A stretch of 64,000 nucleotides of DNA from Fibrobacter sp. (GTDB taxonomy: Bacteria > Fibrobacterota > Fibrobacteria > Fibrobacterales > Fibrobacteraceae), in contig JAFPWY010000013.1 of assembly GCA_017412605.1 (NCBI GenBank), positions 124,001-188,000 of the forward strand, written 5' to 3'. A model generated the notes under the pieces. The model saw only the letters and a list, made by a program, of their open reading frames with translations. It did not search any database and was not told the DNA's origin. The translations under genes were made by a program, and so were the position numbers. Below, in pieces: positions 17,321 through 25,802 of the stretch (its first letter is position 1; the number at the start of each line of letters is the position of its first letter).

Positions 17321-17456
17321 AACGAGAAATATATATAAAAAGTTATGCAAGGGCGCAAGCCGCTATCGCGACAGACGGTGGTTCAATATGCACAAGGGCG
17401 TTGTCGAAAAGTTTGACCATGCCATCGATACGCTGGTACTGTTGTCTTCGGTGGAT

Positions 17457-17760
17457 TTAATCGAGATATGCAACTTCGCCCATTTGCGGCATGAGCAGTG
17501 GTTTGCCGGATTCCTTGGCAGCTCTTTTTGCATTTTCAAGCGGTTCAAAATAGGTGTGCTTGCTCAGGCAGAACTTGGAATGGTGTACGGTCAGGTAGCG
17601 CTTTGCGCCCAGTTCCGTCATTTCTTTGCCTAAATACTTCGGCAGGGTAACCCCAATATTCGAAATGCTCTCCTTCGCCAATAGCTGTTGCCACCTTCTT
17701 GATGCGTGGTTCCGTTTCCTTTACTACCTCATAATCCAAATGGTCCCAGTGATTGAACTA
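17457..17760 (-). pseudogene. Decayed metallo-beta-lactamase-fold hydrolase
   Basis: Two fragments in different frames. From 17760 the minus strand reads Asn-His-Trp-Asp-His-Leu-Asp-Tyr (the HxxDH-type metal motif), then Thr-Glu-Pro-Arg-Ile and Glu-Tyr-Trp-Gly-Tyr-Pro, as in UlaG/NAPE-PLD-like hydrolases. Near 17640 the frame shifts and continues with Thr-Val-His-His-Ser-Lys-Phe, His-Thr-Tyr-Phe-Glu-Pro-Leu and Gly-Glu-Val-Ala-Tyr-Leu-Asp, the C-terminal part of the same family. The N-terminus and the middle of the enzyme are missing. A stop precedes the first motif. The remnant cannot encode an active enzyme. Confidence 0.72.
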
Positions 17761-17796
17761 ATTAAATTATGACTTTTCAAGTAGGCAGTTCTTGGA

Positions 17797-19338
17797 TTAG
17801 AGCAGATGGAAGTTGAGGTAAAGGGTGTAGGTGAAAATTCGCCTGGACATGGGTTCCGCCATCTCTGACGAATAAGCAGCCATCTTGACATACGTATCGA
17901 GCCTATAGCCGATATCCATCCACGACAAAAATCTGTATTCAAGTGCGGTATTGTTGAGCAGCAAAAAGTCCCAGCCGGTAACGCCATAGTCCGGCGTGGA
18001 ACCTTCAATGGTCTTCATTGCATCAATCGTTATCTTGTCGTAAAAGCGCCACTTTTGCTTGTAGAGCGTCTCAAGCATCAGACTGTATTTTACGCCGCTG
18101 TTATATTGATAACTGTCCTTGTCCGGGTTATATTCGGGATGAAATTCCTTGATGATGTCGTCGTAGCCCATGTCCGCAGAGCCGAGCATTATCCAGTAAA
18201 GCTGATTCATTACACGGAACCGCAATCTCGGAGTGAGCCACAAAGCAAGATCCATGGCGCCGCCTAGCGAAAGCGTGCTCACCGTCGCCAAATCGCCATA
18301 GAAGGTGTCGTAATCCAGGTTTACGGAAAAATCTAGCCAATGGCCGCGACCATGTATGCCGCGATTCAGCAATTTTCCCATAATATCCATTTGGAGAACA
18401 TTTCCTTCCAATCCGCCTTCGCCCATGACATCGATCTTGAAGTAATCAAAGGGCCGCTTGACTCTCGCATAAGGTAACCCATATTCGAGTGATAAGGCGA
18501 ACATGCCATGATGGTCATTCCATTCATCATCCAGTTCATCGGCGTCTTCGCCCCCAAAGCGATAATCCGAACCGAATCTGGATCCCATGCCCATGGCGAT
18601 GGAAAGTTCAATTGGCACCATGCCCGTATAAAAATCCCTGTTGCCAAAAAATGCACGTTGTGTATAGCTGGCCGGTTCAAGTGCAAAGGCGGCCATTTGC
18701 CTATACCAAGGTGCTCCCGGCCTATTGTACACTGCCCTAGAAAGCCGATAGAGAACTTCGCCGAACATGGATCCTGCCACGGTCGTAGACACGAAATCGT
18801 TCGGAGCCGGATATTCCCTCTCGCAAAACATTTCCCAAGTAGAACTGCCGAGCGCGGCAAACATCATGCTGGAATAAAAACCGTAACCGCTCCCTCTTGC
18901 CGCTGCATAATAAAACGATCCCTGATAAGGGTGGCCGTAAAAGTTGATAGCCCAGTGGTTGTGATCCCATTTCCAACCTTCTCGAAAGTTTCTTTTCCAA
19001 TAGCTGGGGCCGGTATGTGCGTAATCCTTGTCAAGCACATAGTAATCCCATGCCCAGACAAATACGTTTTGCCCGAGAACTTCTGCCGAAACAATCAGGG
19101 GGTTCACGTGGGTGCCGAAGAGACTATCCTTGGGCATGACGGTCGGCTCTTCGGCCGTATTTGCCGAATCGCCTCGCATGGCTGTCCGGATGGTGTAGGC
19201 TTCTTCTATGCTCAGGATAGCGTTTTCATCGGCAAGGCGTTCCTTGATGCTGTCAGGAATTGGGACAGACTGCGAAAAGGCCTCCCCGAAAAGCAATAAA
19301 AGAAAAACAGCAATCAACTTGTAGCCGAAATGCGACAT
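17797..19338 (-). CDS. DUF3943 outer-membrane protein
   Basis: A 513-residue exported protein. A signal peptide (about 1-22) precedes a region matching DUF3943: Asp-His-Asn-His-Trp-Ala-Ile-Asn-Phe, His-Pro-Tyr-Gln-Gly-Ser, Ser-Thr-Trp-Glu and Leu-Tyr-Arg-Leu-Ser. The C-terminal half alternates aromatic strands and ends Tyr-Leu-Asn-Phe-His-Leu-Leu, typical of a barrel. The family has no assigned function; a lipid or envelope role has been guessed for relatives. A GAC-N5-GTC palindrome resembling the CAZyme boxes lies at 19391-19406, 53-68 bases upstream of the start. Confidence 0.82.
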   Translation of the reverse strand: MSHFGYKLIAVFLLLLFGEAFSQSVPIPDSIKERLADENAILSIEEAYTIRTAMRGDSANTAEEPTVMPKDSLFGTHVNPLIVSAEVLGQNVFVWAWDYYVLDKDYAHTGPSYWKRNFREGWKWDHNHWAINFYGHPYQGSFYYAAARGSGYGFYSSMMFAALGSSTWEMFCEREYPAPNDFVSTTVAGSMFGEVLYRLSRAVYNRPGAPWYRQMAAFALEPASYTQRAFFGNRDFYTGMVPIELSIAMGMGSRFGSDYRFGGEDADELDDEWNDHHGMFALSLEYGLPYARVKRPFDYFKIDVMGEGGLEGNVLQMDIMGKLLNRGIHGRGHWLDFSVNLDYDTFYGDLATVSTLSLGGAMDLALWLTPRLRFRVMNQLYWIMLGSADMGYDDIIKEFHPEYNPDKDSYQYNSGVKYSLMLETLYKQKWRFYDKITIDAMKTIEGSTPDYGVTGWDFLLLNNTALEYRFLSWMDIGYRLDTYVKMAAYSSEMAEPMSRRIFTYTLYLNFHLL

Positions 19339-19435
19339 ACAACATATTTAACAACTTTGTCGAATGGTTTGGGGCTTTTTTGTTAAAATTCTGACAAAGC
19401 GTCAAAAACGGGATTTTTTCGGTAACGGAGTAAAT

Positions 19436-20542
19436 TTAAAGCAGTGTCAAGGATTTCTCGTAAATGGAGTCAACGTCTTCGGGGCTGATTTTTCCAGGGA
19501 CGAGGTCGAGCTTGGAATGGTTCACTTTCATGGCCGCTGCAAACTGGTCGCGCATCTCGCGTGTAACGGAATAGGTCCCGATGAGGCTCTGGAGCATTGC
19601 GGTGAATTCTCCGATGTCCTTGAGTCCCAAAAGAGAGAGATTTTTTTTTACATCGTCGGGGACGAACTTGGCACAGACTTCGGTATATGCTGCAAGGAAG
19701 TAGCCAACTGCGGGTCCGTGCGGAACGCCTGCATGGAGTGTGAGGTCGTAGCTCATGCCGTGTGGCAAGGTGGTGCTCGTGTGCGCGATGGACATGCCTG
19801 CAATCGTCGACGTGAGCATGAGCTTTTCATACAGGCTTGCTTCCACGTCGCCGTTTGCCAGAAGGGCGTCTTTGCACTCTCCCCAAAGTTTGAGTCCGTA
19901 TTCCGGGAACATGCGGTTGAACGCATTCGATTTGACATTGAGAATGCTTTCGACCATGTGGGATAATGCATCGACGGCGGTGTTTACGACCAACTGCTTT
20001 TTTGCCGAGGCGAGATATTTGCCATCGACGAGCGCAAGCACCGGGAAAATGACATGAGGGATGCTCTTCTTGAGACCAATTTTGTGGCTCGTGATGATGG
20101 CCACCGGAGTTGCCTCCGAACCTGTTCCGCAAGTAGTCGGTACGGCAACGACCGGCATGTGGTTCAGCGGACGGTTTGGCACTTTGTGAAGGTCGTCGGC
20201 ATCGACACTCGGGTTCGCAAGGAGCAAAGCCACGGCCTTTGCCGCATCAATGGCGGAACCCCCTCCGATGCCAATCACGAAATCGGCCTTGAATTCCGTT
20301 GCGGACCGTGCCGCCTTGCGGAGTGTATCCGTTGAGGGATTTTCTTCGACTTCATTGAAAACGAGAAACGGAACATTCCCTACGTTCAATACGTCCGTCA
20401 CGTCGTCCAGGGAGCCATTTGTCGCAGCGGAGTGTCGCCCTGTCATGATGAGTGCACGTGTTCCGATGGAGAGCACGTTCTGTGCGTGATTCTTGACGCA
20501 GTTCTTTTCAACATAGATGTCTGTGGGGACGAAAAAGCGCAT
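19436..20542 (-). CDS. Iron-containing alcohol dehydrogenase
   Basis: A 368-residue group III (Fe-ADH) oxidoreductase. The NAD(P)-binding Gly-Gly-Gly-Ser-Ala-Ile-Asp motif lies near residue 95, and Thr-Thr-Cys-Gly-Thr-Gly-Ser-Glu near 137. Metal ligands are visible in Asp-Ala-Leu-Ser-His-Met (Asp, His), Leu-Pro-His-Gly-Met and Gly-Val-Pro-His-Gly. Such enzymes interconvert alcohols or aldehydes, often butanol- or propanediol-like, in fermentation; the substrate is not predictable here. Length and motif order are complete. It stands alone, with divergent or spaced neighbours. Confidence 0.92.
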   Translation of the reverse strand: MRFFVPTDIYVEKNCVKNHAQNVLSIGTRALIMTGRHSAATNGSLDDVTDVLNVGNVPFLVFNEVEENPSTDTLRKAARSATEFKADFVIGIGGGSAIDAAKAVALLLANPSVDADDLHKVPNRPLNHMPVVAVPTTCGTGSEATPVAIITSHKIGLKKSIPHVIFPVLALVDGKYLASAKKQLVVNTAVDALSHMVESILNVKSNAFNRMFPEYGLKLWGECKDALLANGDVEASLYEKLMLTSTIAGMSIAHTSTTLPHGMSYDLTLHAGVPHGPAVGYFLAAYTEVCAKFVPDDVKKNLSLLGLKDIGEFTAMLQSLIGTYSVTREMRDQFAAAMKVNHSKLDLVPGKISPEDVDSIYEKSLTLL

Positions 20543-20630
20543 AAGACATTTCCTTTTTTCTTAAAAAATAATACAAAACAAAGGCGATCCTATTGGACCG
20601 CCTTGCGCAAAGGGAAAATATAAATGGAGT

Positions 20631-22181
20631 TTAGAACTGCTCAAAGAACTTGTGGACTTCTTCGGGAACCCAGGTCTGTTCCCAGTTCCAGCCAATGCTC
20701 ATGTTGCCCGTGTCGTGGGCTGTCCACTGGTGGTTTCCGGGCCAGCTGCACCACCTGACCGGGAAGCGCTCGTCGACCGTCGTGAAATCGTAGCAGACGT
20801 GCCCGGTATTGCCCTGGACTTCTTCGGGCTTTTCGCTGCTCGCATCGGTGAAGTTGCCATCCGCGTCGGCCTTGCCGTTCCTCTTGAGAATTCTCGGGAG
20901 GGCGCTCGTCTTCGCACGATTGTAGTCGCACCTATCATCGTTTTTGCCGTGAACGTTCATCCAGGCGATGGGCAGTTCCTTCATTCCGTCGCCTTCGGGC
21001 AGCCAGATGTTGTAATCGGCCACGGCGTAGGTCGCGGCGGCGCGCACGCGGGCCTGCATGTCCTGGGCCAGTGAGTAGCTGAACATGGCTCCATAGCTGA
21101 AGCCCGTGATGAACACGCGGCTTGTGTCGATGCAGTAGTTCTCGTTCAGGGTGGTAAGCGTCTGGGCGAAGAAGTCGTGGTCGGCCTGGCCCTTGTTCCA
21201 CAGGCCGCCAATCGCGTCAAGAGAGACAAAGATGTAGTCGCCGTTCTTGTCGAGTACCTGTTGGCCGTAGTACGGAGTCGGATGGTCGTAGTCGGCGGCG
21301 TGGTGCACAAAGTCCTCGCCGTTGCTGCCGTAGCAGTGCAGCGCGAACAGCACCTTATGCGGCTTGGTGTTGTCGTAGTTCTTGGGCAGGGTGATGAAGT
21401 AGGTGCGGTTGTCGCTGCCGACCTTGATCTGGAACTGGTCGCCGTTTTCGACGCTCTTGACCTTTTGCAACTTGGATGCCGAGCCGCAGCCCTTGCTCGG
21501 GGTGGGGTCGTTTTTCAGGGCGTAGCCGAACTTGAATGTCGGTGCAGCCTTCTTGAGTTTGACATCGAGTGTTGTGTCGAGTGTGCCGAGCGGGACGGTG
21601 AGCGTGTCGAAGCCGTCGGCGGCGAAGCGGATGGCCTCGCCCTGGGCGGCAGCTTTCATGAGTGCGGCAGTGCCGGCTTGCGAACCAAACGTACTGCTGT
21701 AGTTGCCATTGGTCGTAAACCTGAAATTCTGCCTTGCATTCCCGACGGAAATATGTGCGAAATACGTGCCACGAGCCTTGATATCCTGGCTCAGGTCATA
21801 GGAACCCGCACCGTGCAAAGTCTTCTTGAAAACCTGATGGCCAAGGGAATTGAAAATCTTGATCTGTACCGGCGAGGTTCCGCTCTGCGCATAAGAAAGG
21901 ACGCCGTTATTGACGCTGATATACCCGACGGAGTACTTGAAAGCCGACAGGATTGCCAAACTAGGCGAATCCGACGGAGCGGCTTCGTCCTCGTGGATTG
22001 TGAATTTGCCCTGGTCGTCGGTTGTTGCTGCTTTGCCTTCCTTGAGAAGGCTGACCGATGCCCCCTTGATGGCGGCCCCCTGATCGTCGGAGACCGAACC
22101 TGTTATTGTGTATGCCGAAGCGAATCCGCAGAATGCTAAAAGGCACGCCGTTGTAAAGAGAGAGGGGGCTTTGACTGTCAT
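20631..22181 (-). CDS. Secreted CE1-type esterase with internal sorting-like domain
   Basis: A 516-residue exported alpha/beta-hydrolase. ATG 22181 begins the signal peptide and follows GGAGAAC. A carboxypeptidase-regulatory-like beta domain (about 24-60) is followed by a segment (about 100-160) with Val-Gln-Ile-Lys-Ile-Phe-Asn-x-Leu-Gly-His-Gln-Val and Gly-Thr-Tyr-Phe, which looks like a type IX secretion tail but is internal. The C-terminal 280 residues form an esterase like CE1 feruloyl/acetylxylan esterases, with nucleophile Gly-Phe-Ser-Tyr-Gly and a late catalytic-type His in Gly-Asn-His-Gln-Trp. It would remove ferulate or acetate from arabinoxylan. The box shared with the CAZyme cluster lies 77-92 bases upstream. 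Confidence 0.87.
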   Translation of the reverse strand: MTVKAPSLFTTACLLAFCGFASAYTITGSVSDDQGAAIKGASVSLLKEGKAATTDDQGKFTIHEDEAAPSDSPSLAILSAFKYSVGYISVNNGVLSYAQSGTSPVQIKIFNSLGHQVFKKTLHGAGSYDLSQDIKARGTYFAHISVGNARQNFRFTTNGNYSSTFGSQAGTAALMKAAAQGEAIRFAADGFDTLTVPLGTLDTTLDVKLKKAAPTFKFGYALKNDPTPSKGCGSASKLQKVKSVENGDQFQIKVGSDNRTYFITLPKNYDNTKPHKVLFALHCYGSNGEDFVHHAADYDHPTPYYGQQVLDKNGDYIFVSLDAIGGLWNKGQADHDFFAQTLTTLNENYCIDTSRVFITGFSYGAMFSYSLAQDMQARVRAAATYAVADYNIWLPEGDGMKELPIAWMNVHGKNDDRCDYNRAKTSALPRILKRNGKADADGNFTDASSEKPEEVQGNTGHVCYDFTTVDERFPVRWCSWPGNHQWTAHDTGNMSIGWNWEQTWVPEEVHKFFEQF

Positions 22182-22257
22182 TTGTTCTCCTTTTTTCCCA
22201 TTAGTTATTAATTTATATCGCAATGGGGTCTAGGTAACGCAAAGCCGTCTCTTGCTT

Positions 22258-22273
22258 ATGGACGAATTATCTA
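22258..22273 (-). promoter_or_regulatory. CAZyme-type palindromic box upstream of the CE1 esterase
   Basis: On the minus strand the sequence is TAGATAATTCGTCCAT. Its 3' 13 bases are identical to the box upstream of the GH95 gene 39 kb away, apart from the last base, and very close to those of other cluster genes. A short inverted repeat (AAGC-N8-GCTT) begins at once after it on the minus strand. It lies 77-92 bases upstream of ATG 22181. Confidence 0.55.
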
Positions 22274-22372
22274 TAAACATATTTTTACAGAGCCGTTGTC
22301 TTAGGCGATATACCGTAAACTGTTTTTTTTGGGGAAATACGCTAATTCGTATAAAAATGTATATTCCCCCTT

Positions 22373-22618
22373 ATGGAAGAAACTTTCAAGACCAAAGGCA
22401 CTTGTGCCACCATGATTCAGTTTACTCGTGACGGGGAAACCATCCGCAACATCCGTTTCACGGGGGGATGCAACGGAAATCTCAAAGCCATTGCGAAACT
22501 CTGTGAAGGCATGAAGGCGGAGGACATTGCCGCCAAACTTCTGGGCAATACTTGCGGTGGCAAGCCCACTTCATGTGCGGATCAGCTTGCAAAGGCGGTG
22601 CTCGGCCGCGAACCGTAA
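22373..22618 (+). CDS. TSCPD-domain protein (TIGR03905-like)
   Basis: An 81-residue cytosolic protein of the small TSCPD family. Diagnostic elements are Thr-Lys-Gly-Thr-Cys-Ala near the start, Phe-Thr-Gly-Gly-Cys-Asn-Gly-Asn-Leu-Lys, then Gly-Asn-Thr-Cys-Gly-Gly-Lys-Pro-Thr-Ser-Cys-Ala-Asp-Gln-Leu. The conserved cysteines suggest metal binding. A similar domain ends some ribonucleotide reductases. Stand-alone members are common, and their role is unknown. It is a single gene between two divergently arranged units. Confidence 0.87.
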   Translation: MEETFKTKGTCATMIQFTRDGETIRNIRFTGGCNGNLKAIAKLCEGMKAEDIAAKLLGNTCGGKPTSCADQLAKAVLGREP

Positions 22619-22764
22619 ATTTTATTGTTATAAATTTTTGCTTGTTATTTTATTTGCTGTACTGTTCGTGAATGCTTAATACTTGGATTAGGCGAGAAGC
22701 GGGGTATTGACTTTTGAGGGGCATAAGTATATATTGTGTATAAATGCATCTGCGCAGGTCGGGG

Positions 22765-23841
22765 ATGATTGACAAGCTAAAAAAATTCTGGAGCGCACAG
22801 GATACCCTGGAAAAGACGCTTTTCTGGGTTATCATGGCTTTGTGCTCTGTCGTGGGAGTCTGCTCTACAATTCTTTCCGCTTATGAGCGTGTCGGCATGG
22901 CATCCGTAATCGTCGGTTCGGTTTGCTGTGTCTTGTTTGTCGTGCTGAGCATCTTTGCGTATAATACTCATCTGTACGCTTCCTGCCACCTGGTGATGTG
23001 CGGCATTGTCTGCATGTTCCTGCAGCCGATGTTGTTCTTTGCCTGTGGCGGCTTTGCCAGTGCGATGCCGTTATACTTTTTGGCCGGAATCCTTCTTTTG
23101 TCGTTGGGCCCGACAGGCCTGGCGAAGAGAATTTTGTTTGTGATTTCGCTGTCGGTATTTCTCGCCACGTTCCTGATTGCCAGTTTGTATCCGCAGGTTG
23201 TAAATCCCATTTCGCATGAGATGATTTTTGTTGACATGACGGTTTCCCTTGTGGTCCTTGGCTTGGGCGTATTTGCCCTGGGAAGCTACGTACTTAGGGC
23301 CTACGAGAGGGAGGTCGTGGAAAAAAAGAACCTGGTGGCGAAGCTTGATTTCCTCGCAAACCACGATTCCCTTACGGGGCTCAGCAACCGCCGTCACCTG
23401 CTGGACTATCTTGGCAACATTGTTTGGATGCAACGGAACGGGTATTACATTGTGATGTACCGTATAAACGATATGGACCAGCTTCGCGAGACTTATGGCC
23501 CGTTCTTCTGTGACGGAATCATTTGCGACGTAGGCCGCCTGATTGGGCAGATGGAACTGCTTGGCGGTGGTGAGTGCGTTGCCTATTTTGGCAATCATGA
23601 CTTTGTACATGTGATGCAGGTGGAATCGGAGGCTGAGGCCTTGACTCGTGCCGAGAAGTTCCGCGAAGATGTTACCCATCTTTCGTGGGCGGAACATCCG
23701 GATATAAACGTGACCGTGAGTGGTATTGTGGCGGCATGCAACAGCCACGGATTTACGAATACGACTCAGCTCTTGCAGACGGTGTATGGGCAGCTTTCCC
23801 ATTTCAACGTGACAGACAAGGATACAATAAGAAAAATTTAA
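22765..23841 (+). CDS. Membrane protein with degenerate GGDEF domain
   Basis: A 358-residue protein with about six membrane helices (residues 20-190) and a C-terminal GGDEF-like domain. The entry motif Asn-His-Asp-Ser-Leu-Thr-Gly-Leu-Ser-Asn-Arg-Arg is intact, but the signature loop reads Phe-Gly-Asn-His-Asp-Phe instead of Gly-Gly-Asp-Glu-Phe, and the metal/substrate segment reads Tyr-Arg-Ile-Asn-Asp-Met-Asp. It is therefore unlikely to make cyclic di-GMP and may be a receptor or a relic. ATG 22765 is preferred over 22744; both lack a strong ribosome binding site. Its end overlaps the convergent Fic gene by 4 bases. Confidence 0.82.
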   Translation: MIDKLKKFWSAQDTLEKTLFWVIMALCSVVGVCSTILSAYERVGMASVIVGSVCCVLFVVLSIFAYNTHLYASCHLVMCGIVCMFLQPMLFFACGGFASAMPLYFLAGILLLSLGPTGLAKRILFVISLSVFLATFLIASLYPQVVNPISHEMIFVDMTVSLVVLGLGVFALGSYVLRAYEREVVEKKNLVAKLDFLANHDSLTGLSNRRHLLDYLGNIVWMQRNGYYIVMYRINDMDQLRETYGPFFCDGIICDVGRLIGQMELLGGGECVAYFGNHDFVHVMQVESEAEALTRAEKFREDVTHLSWAEHPDINVTVSGIVAACNSHGFTNTTQLLQTVYGQLSHFNVTDKDTIRKI

Positions 23842-24857
23842 ATGACGAGGCTGTAGCTCGTGCTTCGTCCGCCCTTCTTGCTGGGTTCGACGAGTTTTTG
23901 TGCGATAAGCTTTTGGATGTCTCGCAGGGCGCTGTCGTGACTTGTGCCGGTGAACCCGGCTACGTCCTTGACCTTGAAGGGTTGCGGTATTTTCCCGGCG
24001 ATGACGGCGTCCACGATTTTCTGGACGCGTGGCTGCATTCCTTCGGCGCTTTTCTTGCCCTTGAACTTGACCATGTCTGCGTACATCTTGATGGCGCTAC
24101 GTTCGTTCTGGATGGCCTTGCGTAGCGTTTTCAGGAACCACAGTATCCATTCTGTGAGGTCTCCGTTTCCACATTGTGCCGTACCCAGGATTCTAAAATA
24201 GTTGTCGACGTCGTTCAGGATTTGTTCGTTGATCGAATATTGCAGGTGTCCGGTTGATTCGGTGCGGGCGAGAAGCAGGTTCGTGATGAGGCGCGCGATT
24301 TTGCCGTTCGCTTTGTCGAAGGGGCGGATGGTGAGGAACCAGAACTGCGCGATGGCCGCCTTGAGGACGGAATCCAGTTGTGCCGTGTTGAGCCACGTTA
24401 TGAAATTTCCCATTTCGTGCGGGAGGCGTTCCGCACCGGGCCCTGCGAACACGACCGAGTTGTCGGTGCGCAAAAGGACTTGTCCCGGACCGTCGCGGAA
24501 ATTGCGTTGCGACTTGCCCGTAATCGATGCGTACCAGCCTAAAATTCGGGCCTCGTCAATTTCGTTGCGGAAGTTTTTGACGGCTCCCATGAGGCTCCGG
24601 AATGCGGCTTTGTCGGCCTTCTCCTTTTTTTCGACCTGCTCCTGCACCAGCTCGCGGTCCAGTTGCTGCCCGTCGATGGCGTATGTCGCAACAATGTCGC
24701 GGACGGTGATTTCGTCTTCGAGCGTATCGTCGTCGAGCATTTCCGAAATGCCCAAAAGCCGTCCCTCTTCGAGACGGACTTGGCCGAGCTCGTTGATAAT
24801 GGCCTTGGAATCGAACCGGAAACGGGTCCAGTCGGGGAACTGGTGGATGTACAGCAT
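23838..24857 (-). CDS. Fic-family protein with a non-canonical active site
   Basis: A 339-residue Fic/DOC protein. The N-terminus (Tyr-Ile-His-Gln-Phe-Pro-Asp-Trp) matches the DUF4172 domain that often precedes Fic. The Fic core follows (about 115-230), and a winged-helix domain lies at the C-terminus. The catalytic motif, normally HPFxxGNGRxxR, reads Arg-Pro-Phe-Asp-Lys-Ala-Asn-Gly-Lys-Ile-Ala-Arg. The catalytic His is Arg, the first Gly is Ala and the first Arg is Lys, so normal AMP transfer is unlikely. ATG 24857 is chosen because the DUF4172 motif begins right there; the frame extends to 24896. It may act as a DNA-binding or pseudo-enzyme regulator. Confidence 0.87.
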   Translation of the reverse strand: MLYIHQFPDWTRFRFDSKAIINELGQVRLEEGRLLGISEMLDDDTLEDEITVRDIVATYAIDGQQLDRELVQEQVEKKEKADKAAFRSLMGAVKNFRNEIDEARILGWYASITGKSQRNFRDGPGQVLLRTDNSVVFAGPGAERLPHEMGNFITWLNTAQLDSVLKAAIAQFWFLTIRPFDKANGKIARLITNLLLARTESTGHLQYSINEQILNDVDNYFRILGTAQCGNGDLTEWILWFLKTLRKAIQNERSAIKMYADMVKFKGKKSAEGMQPRVQKIVDAVIAGKIPQPFKVKDVAGFTGTSHDSALRDIQKLIAQKLVEPSKKGGRSTSYSLVI

Positions 24858-24944
24858 GTTATCAATATAACATTTTCTACGCAAAAAGTGCGTCATAAAC
24901 CAATGTGCTGCCGGACATGCTTTATTTTTTCATAAATTTATGGC

Positions 24945-25802
24945 ATGCAGAAAATTGACACATGGTACAAGGCCGAGGGCTACTGCCCTTCCGAAGAATA
25001 TGAACTGGCGAGCTACCTGCTTTTCGAGGCTGGTGTGGCGACGCTCGAGGAACTGGATCCCAAGGCGGAGGGCCGCACGGACTTCTGCTTTTATACCGGC
25101 GACAAGGCTGAACGCGACCGCATCGTGGCCGAGTTCCCGCAGTACCATTTCGTGTTGAGCGACGAGCCCGCGAAGGATTGGGACAAGTGGTGGCGCGACC
25201 GTGCGCAGCCTGTGTCTGTTTCTCCGCATCTTTGGGTGCGCCCGCCTTGGGTGGAATTTACGCCCGAAGACCCGCAGGCTGTGGTGCTTGAACTGGAGGC
25301 GAAGACGGCCTTCGGTACCGGCGAGCACGACACGACGAGCAGTTGTGCGACTCTCATGGAAAATATTGATTTCAAGGGCAAGACGGTGCTCGACATCGGT
25401 ACGGGTACGGGCATCCTCGCGATGTACGCCCGCCGTCTGGGGGCGAGCATGGCCGTTGGCACGGAAATCGACCCGCTTACCATTCCCTGCATTGCCGAAA
25501 ACTTCGAACGCAACGGTTTCGACAAGAGCGACTGCATTCTCGGATTCCTGGACGCGTTCAAGGACGGCGCCAAATTCGACGTCATCCTCTGCAACATGAT
25601 CCGTAGTGAACTTTGGCCCCTGCGTGACGACATCGAGGACTTGCTTGCCGCTGGCGGCGAACTCATCATCTCCGGGCAGCTCATTACCGAGAAGGACTAT
25701 ATCCTCCGCTGGTTCGAAGAGGCCGGCTTCAAGGTGAAAGTAGAGCGCGAAAGTGGCGAGTGGTGGAGCGTGCTTGCCGTGAACGGCGCTACTGCTGGCT
25801 AG
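24945..25802 (+). CDS. prmA: Ribosomal protein L11 methyltransferase
   Basis: A 285-residue SAM-dependent methyltransferase that modifies ribosomal protein L11. The signature Ala-Phe-Gly-Thr-Gly-Glu-His-Asp-Thr-Thr is present near residue 124, followed by the SAM-binding motif Val-Leu-Asp-Ile-Gly-Thr-Gly-Thr-Gly-Ile-Leu. The catalytic-loop motif, usually Asn-Ile, reads Cys-Asn-Met-Ile. Length fits the family. It is transcribed divergently from the Fic gene and overlaps the convergent dGTPase-like gene by 14 bases. Confidence 0.92.
   Translation: MQKIDTWYKAEGYCPSEEYELASYLLFEAGVATLEELDPKAEGRTDFCFYTGDKAERDRIVAEFPQYHFVLSDEPAKDWDKWWRDRAQPVSVSPHLWVRPPWVEFTPEDPQAVVLELEAKTAFGTGEHDTTSSCATLMENIDFKGKTVLDIGTGTGILAMYARRLGASMAVGTEIDPLTIPCIAENFERNGFDKSDCILGFLDAFKDGAKFDVILCNMIRSELWPLRDDIEDLLAAGGELIISGQLITEKDYILRWFEEAGFKVKVERESGEWWSVLAVNGATAG

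Noticed and set aside
17330-17370. Second sigma-54 promoter before the kinase operon
   Set aside because: On the minus strand GG and GC elements are present, but separated by 11 rather than 10 bases, a spacing known to abolish function.
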